Shown here: positions 55,254 to 64,000 of the stretch, piece after piece | How the letters are laid out: every line of letters begins with the position of its first letter | Numbering within the stretch: position 1 is the first letter of the stretch | Assembly (NCBI GenBank): GCA_029976025.1 | Contig: JARKNX010000036.1 | Coordinates: 1-64,000, forward strand | Direction of reading: 5' to 3' | Length of the DNA stretch: 64,000 bases | Source of the DNA: Aggregatilineales bacterium | Lineage (GTDB): Bacteria; Chloroflexota; Anaerolineae; Aggregatilineales; Ch27 | Notes under the pieces: model-generated | Told to the model about the DNA's origin: nothing | The model's input: the letters and a program-made list of their open reading frames with translations, nothing else | The model's database searches: none | Made by a program: the position numbers and the translations under genes

Positions 55254-57038
55254 TTACAGGTCCGTTTGCAGGGCGGCCTGGGCTATTCGCAGGGCCGGGC
55301 TGGGCGTGTCGCTGTAGAAGGCCAGGAAGCGGGCCGTATCCGGCGTGTCCACCCGCGCCAGGTTGTGCGCCCAGCGGTAGCCGATGGACTGGTAGAGCAG
55401 CTCCACCGTGATCGTGTACGGTCCGCCGGCCTGGCCCACTTCGACGATGTAGCGCAGCCGGTCGGAACCGCCTGTAAAGTCTTCGTCTTCCGCCGCCGCC
55501 CCCTGCACGCGAATCTCTTCCGGGGCGCCCGGCTTATCGAACCCCTCCGGCAGCAGGCGGTTATCCTTGAGATAGCCGTTGCCGTAGAGCAGGCTGGTGG
55601 TGACATCGCCCTCTACCGTGCGCATGATGGCCTCGTAGATCTGCACCTGGCCGGGGTCGTTGATGCTGGTGTAGTGCGGCTCAAAGCGGGTCTGGTCGGC
55701 GTCGTTGTCATTGCCAGTGATGGAGCCGTCCGCGTTGAACGCGCCGGACTCGAACACGACGTCCCCGGCGGCATCGGTCACGGTGACGTGCAGCCAGGCG
55801 CGGCGGGATGGGTAGCTGGTGGGCAGCTTGTGGCCGGCCTGGTTGGTCACGGTAACCTCCACGACCAGGGCCGTGCCGTCGCGGCTGACGCTGTCGATGG
55901 TCACCCCGCCGGTGCTGGTCGCGAGCTGGGTCAGCACGCGGTCGATGTTCGCCTCCACCAGCGCGTCGCTGGCCGTGAATTCCAGCTCATCGCGGTGGCG
56001 GCGCAGCAGGTCGGGCATGTAGGCGTTGCCGCCGACGAAGATGTGCTGCATGAACGGACTGCGAGCTTCACCGCCAGTGACGGACAGCACCACGCCGTCT
56101 TCAGCCGCCGGCATGTGGCAGGTCTGGCAGGTATCCGTCTCGCTGAAGCGGCTGTGCAGCCATTCCGGATAAGCCATCTGCTCCGGGAATTCGCCGACGA
56201 TCTCGCCCCGGGCATTGAGGCTGGGCGTGAAGAGGGTGTGGCAGGAGCCGCAAACGGCCGCGTCGCTGATGTAGTCTACCTGGGTGGGGATGAAGCCGGA
56301 TGACGCCTGCATGACGATAGCCTGCGTCTCCGGGACGGGGAAGGGGCCAAAGGCGAGGCGCTCGCCCATAGGCACGGTCGTGTCGATCTCGTAGTGGCCG
56401 CTGAAGCTGTCCGGCGTGCCCAGCGTATCGCCCAGGAACTGGTGGCACAGCGAGCAGGAAATGCTGTCCATGGCGATCACATGCAGATCGTTGGCCGGGT
56501 CCAGGAAGCCGTCGTCCAGCGCCAGGCCGGGCTGATCGTGGACGTGATAGGTGAAGCGGGCCATCGGCATGTGGCAGGTCGCACATTTGTCCTGGATGAA
56601 GTCGGCGTAGTCAGGGCTGGTCACGATCTCGGCCCGGACGCTGGCCTGCCAGTACGGATCGCGGGCGGAATTAGCCATCATGCTGGCCCACCACTGGGTA
56701 TCCAGCGAAACGTCATTCCCGGCGGCGTCGGTCATGCGCGTGTGGCAGATAGCGCACTGGCCGGACGTGGCAAAGTAGTCGTTCCGCTCGATGGGCAGCG
56801 TTTGTGCGACGCTGATCGGCTGAGCGGTGGGAGGGAGGACCTCGGCAACCGGCGTCGGCGCGGTTTCAGTCGGCGCAGTGGTCGGAGCCGCCTCTGTGGG
56901 TGCAACTGTTGGCGGCAATGTCGCTTCTATCGGGATATCCGTGGGCGTCACTGTGGCGGCGGTATAGTTGGGCTGGCAGGCGGCCAGCAGCAGGACCGCC
57001 AGAACAGCCAGCAGGCCCAGAGTCGGGAAGCGAAGCAT
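55254..57038 (-). CDS. Pentaheme c-type cytochrome lipoprotein
   Basis: The start at 57038 (MLRFPTLGLLAVLAVLLLAACQ) has GGAGGA upstream and gives a lipoprotein signal with lipobox LAAC. A Pro/Thr-rich stalk (about 25-75) follows. The 594-residue protein has five CxxCH haem sites in order: CAICH, CATCH, CSLCH, CGSCH and CQTCH, all in residues about 90-340. A beta-rich C-terminal domain (about 380-590) has NQAGHKLPTSYPSRRAWLHV. It is probably a surface electron-transfer or redox protein. No partner reductase or cytochrome biogenesis gene is in the window, so its electron partner is unknown. Confidence 0.92.
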   Translation of the reverse strand: MLRFPTLGLLAVLAVLLLAACQPNYTAATVTPTDIPIEATLPPTVAPTEAAPTTAPTETAPTPVAEVLPPTAQPISVAQTLPIERNDYFATSGQCAICHTRMTDAAGNDVSLDTQWWASMMANSARDPYWQASVRAEIVTSPDYADFIQDKCATCHMPMARFTYHVHDQPGLALDDGFLDPANDLHVIAMDSISCSLCHQFLGDTLGTPDSFSGHYEIDTTVPMGERLAFGPFPVPETQAIVMQASSGFIPTQVDYISDAAVCGSCHTLFTPSLNARGEIVGEFPEQMAYPEWLHSRFSETDTCQTCHMPAAEDGVVLSVTGGEARSPFMQHIFVGGNAYMPDLLRRHRDELEFTASDALVEANIDRVLTQLATSTGGVTIDSVSRDGTALVVEVTVTNQAGHKLPTSYPSRRAWLHVTVTDAAGDVVFESGAFNADGSITGNDNDADQTRFEPHYTSINDPGQVQIYEAIMRTVEGDVTTSLLYGNGYLKDNRLLPEGFDKPGAPEEIRVQGAAAEDEDFTGGSDRLRYIVEVGQAGGPYTITVELLYQSIGYRWAHNLARVDTPDTARFLAFYSDTPSPALRIAQAALQTDL

Positions 57039-57214
57039 GGCACTATCCTCCGGAGGACTTGGCGAGCCGGGCTGGCGCGGCGGGGGAGGGCTGGCTCGCG
57101 CAATACAGGCGAGATGGCAGCGCAAATCTGCGATTAACTGTACTTGCTTGCGCTGAATTTCACAAGGAGGAAGGAGGAGAAGGGAACAGCCGATCGGGTA
57201 TGTCCTACCCGCTG

Positions 57215-57757
57215 CTATCGGCCTCCCGCTGCCTGCTCTCGCATCTCGCCGCCTGCCTCGTAGCGCTGGCGCAGCGCCTCCACGACGGCATCGAGGCTGT
57301 CAGCGACAATGATGTGTTCGCACTCCGCCGCCAACTGCCGGGCGTGTTCGCTGACCAGGAAGCGCGCCCGGTTGGCGTTCTCCTCGATCACCTTCACCAG
57401 CATACGGACAATCGGGACGTGGCGGAACCATCCCGGCACATCCAGGACGAATCCCCCGGGCACGTACAGGATGAAGGTCTGGCCGCGCTGGACGGCGCGG
57501 GCCGCGGCCCAGCCGGCTTCGGCCAGCCCGCCGAAGGCCGGGGTATAATGCAGAAAGACCATGACGACGGTCTCCGCACGGGCCATGACCTGCGCCTCGT
57601 GGCGGCCCATCTCCTCCGTCCAGGGCGATCCCTGCTGGCCGGGGTGAAAGTAAGTCACGCCCAGCTCGTCCAGCAGCGGGATGATGTGCTCCTCGCGCCA
57701 TTCGCCGACGATAGAGCCAAACAATGCCACCTGAGGGGGAGCAGAATCGGCCATCAT
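57215..57757 (-). CDS. Nucleoside 2-deoxyribosyltransferase-like protein
   Basis: The 180-residue protein has a Rossmann-like fold with VALFGSIVGEWREEHIIPLLDELG at the start, FHPGQQGSPWTEE after the first helix and the late GGLAEAGWAAARAVQRG, where the Glu corresponds to the nucleophile of the family. The layout fits the DUF4406/NDT-like branch. Members cleave or exchange nucleoside bases, or process NAD-like substrates. The exact reaction is unknown. The ATG pair at 57757/57754 has AAAGAGATA upstream. No neighbour suggests the substrate. Confidence 0.7.
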   Translation of the reverse strand: MMADSAPPQVALFGSIVGEWREEHIIPLLDELGVTYFHPGQQGSPWTEEMGRHEAQVMARAETVVMVFLHYTPAFGGLAEAGWAAARAVQRGQTFILYVPGGFVLDVPGWFRHVPIVRMLVKVIEENANRARFLVSEHARQLAAECEHIIVADSLDAVVEALRQRYEAGGEMREQAAGGR

Positions 57758-57934
57758 TATCTCTTTCTGTCACAGGGTGGGGCGCTGCGTAATAACGACT
57801 ATAGAAACATGGGCGTCCCCGGCTTCCGGCCCGTTCGTAGATGATGACTTCGTACACCGCTATTTCCGCCCGGGGCATTCGCCAGCACGATCGCGCCACC
57901 CGCTTCGCGGCCACCCGAATTATACTGCACAGCA

Positions 57935-57963
57935 ACAAAAACCGGGGCGGTGTGCGCCCCGGT
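57935..57963 (-). terminator. Rho-independent terminator of sigA
   Basis: Read on the minus strand, ACCGGGGCG and CGCCCCGGT form a perfect 9-bp stem with a 5-base loop, followed by TTTTTGTT. It lies 22 bases after the sigA stop codon. The 227-base gap to the next gene holds nothing else that I can identify. Confidence 0.93.
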
Positions 57964-57984
57964 GAACGGCCATACTGAAATGGG

Positions 57985-59154
<1,170 letters not shown>

Positions 59155-59597
59155 GGACGTTATGTTGCCTCCCTGTCTGGCGTTGCTGGCAGACCTGGCT
59201 GTGCTGTTTGATCGCGCCGGGCCTTCCGGCTGGTTAGCGGCAAATACCCAGGAGCCATTACTTCAGTATATGCTCATTTTACGGGTAGTTATGTGAAGGA
59301 ATGATGAGTGTTCTGTACGAACTTATTTGGTGATGTTACTACCCGTTTCTGGCATCCTGTATCATGTCGCTTCTATCATTATAAGGGTCCTGTCAAGCCC
59401 CATATCTGGCGTCTATACGATTAGAAAGGCGCTATACTCCCATATAAGCGCTTCTGCGATTCCGGCGAATCCGCCGCATGCAGCCCGGGCCGGGCGATTC
59501 TATGATAACGTTTACACCCGGCAGGCAGATTACGTCAGCGCTCCGGGGCATTGGCCTGGTTTCGCCCCCTGCTTTTCGATAGATTCGGGCGGTTTTG

Positions 59598-59606
59598 TGG
59601 TATGAT
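59598..59606 (+). promoter_or_regulatory. Extended -10 promoter of acnA
   Basis: TGGTATGAT at 59598-59606 is an extended -10 (TGnTATAAT, one mismatch). Transcription would begin near 59613, leaving a leader of about 60 bases that holds the next hairpin. The -35 is weak, as for clpC. Confidence 0.6.
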
Positions 59607-59633
59607 CCCCCGACACGAAAGCTGATAGCAGAG

Positions 59634-59656
59634 TGGCTCCCCTGCCGGGGGAGCCA
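59634..59656 (+). promoter_or_regulatory. Leader hairpin in the acnA 5' untranslated region
   Basis: TGGCTCCCC and GGGGAGCCA form a perfect 9-bp stem with a TGCCG loop. The right arm ends 14 bases before the ATG at 59671 and just before the AGGA/GAGGAG ribosome-binding region. The arms share the GGCTCC/GGAGCC core with the clpC leader hairpin at 2470-2497. It may act on translation or decay. No iron-responsive element loop is seen. Confidence 0.55.
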
Positions 59657-59670
59657 GGAAATTGAGGAGT

Positions 59671-62358
59671 ATGATGGCAGCAAACAGCTTTGGCGCTCGC
59701 GCTAACCTGACTTTGCCCGGCGGATCGGTGGCAGCCCTGTACCGTCTGCACAGCCTGCAGGAAGCCGGTGTGGCCCCGATTGACCGGCTGCCGTTTTCCA
59801 TAAAAGTGCTGCTGGAATCGCTGCTGCGCCAGGAGGATGGCTACCTGATCAGCCGGGATGATGTGGAAGCGCTGGCCCGGTGGGATGGCACGCCCGGCAG
59901 CACGCGGGAGATCCCCTTCCTCCCGGCGCGCGTCATCCTGCAGGACTTCACCGGCGTCCCGGTCCTGGTGGACCTGGCGGCGCTGCGCTCCGCTGTCGTC
60001 CGCATGGGCGGCGATCCCCGCCGGATCAACCCGCAGGTTCCGGTGGACCTGGTTGTGGATCACTCCGTGCAGGTGGATGCCTTCGGCGCGGCGGATGCTC
60101 TGCAGGTGAATACCGGCCTTGAATTCGAGCGCAACCGCGAACGGTATGAATTCCTGCACTGGGGGAAGAGCGCATTCGACAATTTCCGCGTGGTCCCCCC
60201 GGCGAGCGGCATTGTGCACCAGGTGAACCTGGAATATCTGGCGACGGTGGTGGCGCAGCGCGACGGCGTGGCCTTCCCCGATACGCTGGTCGGCACAGAT
60301 TCGCACACGACGATGATCAACGGGCTGGGCGTGCTGGGATGGGGCGTCGGCGGCATCGAGGCTGAGGCGGCCATGCTTGGCCAGCCGATCACGATGCTCA
60401 TCCCCGATGTGGTGGGCTTCAAGTTGTACGGCCAGCTTCGCGAGGGCGTCACCGCCACTGACCTGACGCTGACGGTAGTGCAGATGCTCCGCAAGAAGGG
60501 CGTAGTGGATAAGTTCGTAGAATTTTACGGGAGCGGCCTCAGCTCAATGAGCCTGCCCGACCGGGCAACTATTGCCAACATGGCCCCCGAGTACGGGGCG
60601 ACGATGGGCTTCTTCCCGGTGGATGCGGAGACGCTGCGTTACCTGGCCCGCACCGGCCGTGACACAGCGCTGGTGGAAGCCTATACAAAGGAACAGGGCC
60701 TCTTCCGCACCGATGACACGCCGGACCCGATCTTCACCGATACGCTGGAGCTGGATCTCGGCACGGTGGAGCCGAGCCTGGCCGGCCCCAAGCGCCCGCA
60801 GGACCGTATCCCGCTGGCCCGCATGAAGACGGAGTTCGAGAACGCGCTGACCGCCCCGGTGGAAGCGCGCGGCTTCGGGCTGAGCGAGGAAGCCCGCCAG
60901 AAGACGGCGGCGGTGCAGAACGGGCGGACTTACGATCTGGGGCATGGCGCCGTCGTCATTGCCGCCATCACGAGCTGCACCAACACCAGCAACCCCTCGG
61001 TCATGCTCGGCGCGGGCCTGCTGGCCCGCAAGGCAGTGGAGGCCGGATTGAAGGTGCCGCCGTATGTCAAGACCAGCCTGGCCCCCGGCTCGCGGGTAGT
61101 GACGGCGTATCTGAAAGAAGCGGGCGTCCTGCCCTATCTGGAGCAGCTCGGCTTCTATGTGGTCGGCTACGGCTGCACGACCTGCATCGGCAACAGCGGG
61201 CCGCTGTCCACGGAGGTCGCCCGGGCTATCGAAGAATACGATCTGGTCGCGGCCAGCGTCTCCAGCGGCAACCGTAACTTTGAAGGCCGCATCAACCCGT
61301 ACTGCCGGGCGAACTATCTGGCCTCCCCGCCCCTGGTGGTGGCCTACGCTCTGGCCGGCACGGTGGATATCAATCTGGAGAAGGACCCGATCGGCACGGG
61401 CACTGGCGGCCAGCCGGTCTACCTGCGCGATATCTGGCCGTCGCACCACGAGATCGTGGAGGCCATGAATGCCGCTATCAAGCCGGAGATGTTCCGGGCC
61501 GAATACGGCAACATTTTCAACAGCAACGAAATCTGGAATGCCATCGACAGCGGGAGCGGCGACGTGTATGCCTGGGACGCCAGCTCCACATACATCCAGG
61601 AGCCGCCGTTCTTCGTGGATATGGCTCCCGAGCCGGGACCGATCCAGCCGATACGCGGGGCGCGGGCGCTGGCGCTGCTCGGCGACTCGGTCACGACCGA
61701 TCATATCTCGCCCGCCGGCAGTATCCCGGTCAAGAGTCCCGCCGGCCAGTACCTGATCGAGCACGGCGTCGCGCCGGAGTGGTTTAACTCTTACGGCTCG
61801 CGGCGCGGCAACGATCGCGTGATGACGCGCGGGACGCTGGCTAACATCCGGCTGCGCAACCGGCTGGCGCCGGGGACGGAGGGCGGATACACAACTTACC
61901 TGCCGACCGGCGAAGTGACGACGATCTACGATGCCTCGGTCCGCTACCAGGCGGCGGGGACGCCGCTAATCGTGCTGGCCGGCAAGGAATACGGGACCGG
62001 TTCTTCCCGCGACTGGGCGGCCAAGGGGGTGATGCTGCTCGGCGTGCGGGCGGTGATTGCCCAGAGCTTTGAGCGGATTCACCGCAGCAATCTGGTCGGG
62101 ATGGGCGTGCTGCCGCTCCAGTTCAGGCCGGGCGAAGATGCCGACTCGCTGGGCCTGACCGGGCGCGAGATCTTTTCGTTTGAGGGTCTCGGGGACGATC
62201 TCCAGCCGAAGAGCGAGATCACCGTCCGGGCGGAGAAGGAAGACGGCCTGGTTAGCACCTTCCGGGCGATTGTGCGCATCGACACGCCGGTCGAGATCGA
62301 TTACTACCGCAACGGGGGCATCCTGCAAACGGTGCTGCGCAAGCTCCTGCAGGCGTGA
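59671..62358 (+). CDS. acnA: Aconitate hydratase
   Basis: The 895-residue (4Fe-4S) enzyme converts citrate to isocitrate in the TCA cycle. AcnA/IRP-type signatures are [39 protein letters not shown] (Cys 436) and [13 protein letters not shown] (Cys 502 and 505), which bind the cluster, plus [16 protein letters not shown] and the C-terminal swivel domain with [15 protein letters not shown]. Length is normal. Two ATG codons at 59671 and 59674 follow GAGGAG; 59674 has better spacing. It is a single-gene unit with a weak terminator downstream. Confidence 0.97.
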   Translation: MMAANSFGARANLTLPGGSVAALYRLHSLQEAGVAPIDRLPFSIKVLLESLLRQEDGYLISRDDVEALARWDGTPGSTREIPFLPARVILQDFTGVPVLVDLAALRSAVVRMGGDPRRINPQVPVDLVVDHSVQVDAFGAADALQVNTGLEFERNRERYEFLHWGKSAFDNFRVVPPASGIVHQVNLEYLATVVAQRDGVAFPDTLVGTDSHTTMINGLGVLGWGVGGIEAEAAMLGQPITMLIPDVVGFKLYGQLREGVTATDLTLTVVQMLRKKGVVDKFVEFYGSGLSSMSLPDRATIANMAPEYGATMGFFPVDAETLRYLARTGRDTALVEAYTKEQGLFRTDDTPDPIFTDTLELDLGTVEPSLAGPKRPQDRIPLARMKTEFENALTAPVEARGFGLSEEARQKTAAVQNGRTYDLGHGAVVIAAITSCTNTSNPSVMLGAGLLARKAVEAGLKVPPYVKTSLAPGSRVVTAYLKEAGVLPYLEQLGFYVVGYGCTTCIGNSGPLSTEVARAIEEYDLVAASVSSGNRNFEGRINPYCRANYLASPPLVVAYALAGTVDINLEKDPIGTGTGGQPVYLRDIWPSHHEIVEAMNAAIKPEMFRAEYGNIFNSNEIWNAIDSGSGDVYAWDASSTYIQEPPFFVDMAPEPGPIQPIRGARALALLGDSVTTDHISPAGSIPVKSPAGQYLIEHGVAPEWFNSYGSRRGNDRVMTRGTLANIRLRNRLAPGTEGGYTTYLPTGEVTTIYDASVRYQAAGTPLIVLAGKEYGTGSSRDWAAKGVMLLGVRAVIAQSFERIHRSNLVGMGVLPLQFRPGEDADSLGLTGREIFSFEGLGDDLQPKSEITVRAEKEDGLVSTFRAIVRIDTPVEIDYYRNGGILQTVLRKLLQA

Positions 62359-62380
62359 TCGCGGTTGAACCCGGGTACAG

Positions 62381-62411
62381 GGGCCGCCGGGACAGGGCGG
62401 TCCCTTTTATT
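62381..62411 (+). terminator. Probable terminator of acnA
   Basis: GGGCCGCC pairs with GGCGGTCCC (one bulged base) around GGGACAG-like loop bases, followed by TTTTATTTT. It is 22 bases after the acnA stop. Confidence 0.7.
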
Positions 62412-62457
62412 TTGCTCGTTGGTGGCGGGGAGTATGCGCCCGCCACCTCCCCGCTGC

Positions 62458-62877
62458 TTATTCCTCGCTGCCTGCCGCCTGTCCTCCTGTAGCTGCCTCG
62501 TTCGGCACGCCGATTGAGGCATGCCACTGGATAATCTGCCACGCCCCATCTTCCTTGATGAAGACAAAGCTGAAGCGCATGGGGACTTCCCGCCCATCAG
62601 GCAGCGCCAGACGAACCCGATCGTCCGCCCAGCCCACGTCGCCCTGGCAGAAGGCGCGCGGATTGCCGATTCTGACGGCGCCTGACGCTGGCCTGCGCCG
62701 TGTCCTGAACGCCCTGGCGATGGCCTCGTGCCCTGACCACCACTCGTCGGGATCGGTGCCGATAACCAGGGTATCTTCCCGGCTGGCGATCAGGCGCTCG
62801 ATGGCGGGTACGTCATTCGCATCCAGGGCGCTGTACAGGCTGAGCAGAAGTTCTCTGAGTTCGGGTGAGGGCTTCAC
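62458..62877 (-). CDS. SnoaL-like/NTF2-fold protein
   Basis: The 139-residue protein starts at GTG 62877 with AAGGAG eight bases upstream. It has the NTF2/SnoaL_3 pattern: N-terminal helices LLLSLYSALDANDVPAIERLIA, the TLVIGTDPDEWWSGHEAIARAF segment and strands with VPMRFSFVFIKEDGAWQIIQWHAS. Such proteins are enzymes, ligand-binding or stress proteins; no catalytic residue is decisive here. It is monocistronic, divergent from the response-regulator gene. Confidence 0.85.
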   Translation of the reverse strand: MKPSPELRELLLSLYSALDANDVPAIERLIASREDTLVIGTDPDEWWSGHEAIARAFRTRRRPASGAVRIGNPRAFCQGDVGWADDRVRLALPDGREVPMRFSFVFIKEDGAWQIIQWHASIGVPNEAATGGQAAGSEE

Positions 62878-62982
62878 AGGCGCGTCTCCTTGCGAAGTGT
62901 TGCAGGCGGCAAAAGCGGCTGTAGTGTACCACAGGCCGCCGTTGAAACAGCGGCGGGGATGCTTGCGTCGCCGATCGGGTCG

Positions 62983-63023
62983 TGTTAGAGTTGGTTAGAA
63001 ATCTGGTAAGGTCTGGTAAGAGT
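62983..63023 (+). promoter_or_regulatory. Tandem direct repeats upstream of the response-regulator gene
   Basis: Four imperfect repeats follow one another: TGTTAGAGT, TGGTTAGAAATC, TGGTAAGGTC and TGGTAAGAGT (62983-63023). The last two share 8 of 10 bases. The spacing of about 10 bases fits the direct-repeat sites of OmpR-family regulators on one face of DNA. It is placed 47 bases before the start codon of such a regulator, so autoregulation is likely but unproven. Confidence 0.5.
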
Positions 63024-63069
63024 TTCTGCTGGCGCTACCACCTCCTTTTTGCGGAAAAGGGAAGTCGCT

Positions 63070-63756
63070 ATGGCCGAGAAGATCCTGGTCATTGATGATG
63101 AAGAGACGACCGTCCAGCTCATCTCGATCCTGTTGGAGCGGCGGGGATACGAGGTGATCAAAGCCTACCGGGCTGAGGACGGCCTGCGCAAAGCCTACCG
63201 GACGCACCCCGACCTGGTTCTGCTGGATATCATGATGCCGGAGATGGATGGCTGGGAAGTCTGCCGGCGGCTGCGGGAACTCTCCGATGTGCCGATCATC
63301 TTCCTGACCGCTCGCAGCGAGATTCGCGATGTGGTCAAAGGGCTGGAGATGGGCGCGGATGATTACATCGTCAAGCCCTACGACAACGATGAGCTGGTCG
63401 CCCGGGTGCGCGCCCATCTGCGCCGCGCGCCAGCGCCTTCGATCTCAGAAGAGCTGGTCTTCGATGGCGGGGACTTCCGGGTGAATTTTCTCAACCGCGA
63501 GGTGCGCGTGCGGGGCCGGCCTGTCCACCTGACGCCCAAAGAATTCAATCTGCTCGGCGTGCTCGTGCGCGACGCGGGCCGTGTGATCACCCGCAACGAG
63601 CTGGTGACGGAAGCCTGGGGGCCGGAATACGCCGACGCTATCGACAGCCTGAAGCTCTATATCCATTATCTGCGCCAGAAGATCGAAGAAGACCCCCAGC
63701 GCCCGCAGTACATCCTGACCTCGCGCGGGGTCGGGTATCGCTTCGCCAACCGCTGA
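63070..63756 (+). CDS. OmpR/PhoB-family response regulator
   Basis: The start at 63070 (MAEKILVIDDEETTVQLISIL) has AAGGGAAG upstream. The 228-residue regulator has a receiver domain (about 4-115) with acidic DD at 9-10, phospho-acceptor Asp 53 in LVLLDIMMPEMDGW, the Thr in FLTAR and the Lys in YIVKPYDNDEL. A winged-helix DNA-binding domain follows (about 130-225) with LTPKEFNLLGVLVRDAGRVITRNEL and IHYLRQKIEEDPQRPQYILTSRGVGYRF. The partner kinase is not in the window; the next ORF is too short to tell. Confidence 0.95.
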   Translation: MAEKILVIDDEETTVQLISILLERRGYEVIKAYRAEDGLRKAYRTHPDLVLLDIMMPEMDGWEVCRRLRELSDVPIIFLTARSEIRDVVKGLEMGADDYIVKPYDNDELVARVRAHLRRAPAPSISEELVFDGGDFRVNFLNREVRVRGRPVHLTPKEFNLLGVLVRDAGRVITRNELVTEAWGPEYADAIDSLKLYIHYLRQKIEEDPQRPQYILTSRGVGYRFANR

Positions 63757-63782
63757 GCAGGGGGCCGGTGGGAGAGTCAGCC

Positions 63783-64000
63783 ATGCGCATCACCATTTCG
63801 TTTGAAGTCAGCGAGGAGGAATCGGCTGCCCTGATCGTCAGCCTGAGGGAGCTGCTGGGCGACCGGGTCCAGATTGAAGCGGACGCTCCGGCGGTTGTGC
63901 CCGCGGAAGGCACGCCGTTAGGGTCGGGGCCTGTGGCCGACGACGCACTGCCAGCGGCAGACGGCCCGGCGGTGGAAGTCCCGGCGCCGGCGCCACAGCC
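63783..64000 (+). CDS. Partial ORF at the window edge, unknown
   Basis: ATG at 63783 (MRITISFEVSEEESAALIVSL) has GGGAGAG upstream and lies 26 bases after the response-regulator stop. The frame is open to the window end through an Ala/Pro-rich stretch. The N-terminal part looks like a helix-strand segment, and the rest is low complexity. It may be a gene in the same operon. No family can be named from 72 residues. Confidence 0.55.
   Translation, partial: MRITISFEVSEEESAALIVSLRELLGDRVQIEADAPAVVPAEGTPLGSGPVADDALPAADGPAVEVPAPAPQ

Larger units (their letters stand above)
59155..59670. promoter_or_regulatory. Divergent sigA/acnA regulatory region
   Basis: About 500 bases hold no gene and are AT-richer than the genes. 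ACGGGTAGT (59281-59289) and ACTACCCGT (59338-59346) are perfect inverted repeats 48 bases apart, a possible operator pair or looping site. GCGCTATA/TATAAGCGC (59431-59454 region) is a near-palindrome. Sigma promoters for both directions are expected here, but only the acnA one is clear. Confidence 0.45.

Overview
The window is a high-GC, gene-dense bacterial chromosome segment with about 53 protein-coding genes on both strands. I see no rRNA, tRNA, CRISPR array, transposase or phage gene. The gene mix is a SigA-type sigma factor, ClpC, a PknB-like kinase, SCP/LysM and SH3 surface proteins, tandem-GNAT, MMPL, a pentaheme lipoprotein and formate-THF ligase. Together with short GC-rich interspersed repeats it suggests a free-living Chloroflexota bacterium, probably Anaerolineae-like. 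This taxonomic call is inference from gene content; no marker was compared with a database.

Layout. 1-6.8 kb: unknown protein, CDF metal exporter, ClpC with a hairpin leader, secreted SCP-LysM protein. 6.9-15.1 kb: membrane-fused alpha/beta hydrolase, methyltransferase-phosphoesterase pair, ABC-2 exporter with two duplicated permeases, DUF89/ARMT1-like phosphatase. 15.1-26.8 kb: sbcC, a DUF4258 protein, then a compact minus-strand operon (serine hydrolase, small membrane protein, sbcD, two GT-C/YfhO-like membrane proteins, AEC carrier). 27-31.4 kb: tetR-mmpL-epimerase operon with a likely TetR operator. 31.6-34.6 kb: UroD/MtaA-like methyltransferase facing formate-THF ligase. 34.8-39.2 kb: envelope proteins (LiaF-like, BON, TPR, beta-propeller). 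39.2-43.4 kb: repeat-rich gap, Ser/Thr kinase, Cys-rich lipoprotein, double-SH3 secreted protein. 44.8-47 kb: a short structured transcription unit (promoter, RBS, 29-codon ORF, terminators) just ahead of an ABC-2 exporter. 47-54 kb: YihY, tandem GNAT, RIO-like kinase, MalQ, an MFS gene broken by an in-frame amber codon. 54-64 kb: IlvE, pentaheme cytochrome, deoxyribosyltransferase-like protein, SigA, aconitase, SnoaL-like protein, OmpR-type response regulator and a truncated final ORF.

Functional themes. Housekeeping genes (clpC, sigA, acnA, ilvE, fhs, malQ, sbcC/sbcD) are interleaved with envelope and export functions. SbcC and SbcD, normally adjacent, are separated by about 5.6 kb. clpC and acnA share a leader design: an extended -10 promoter followed by a GGCTCC-type hairpin just before the ribosome-binding site. 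The most unusual locus is 44827-45114. It has a consensus -35, a weaker -10, a 9-bp long-range stem enclosing a 29-codon ORF, and two related terminator hairpins placed between this unit and an ABC exporter. This fits an attenuator, a small RNA or a peptide gene. Three families of short dispersed repeats lie in the gene-free gaps.
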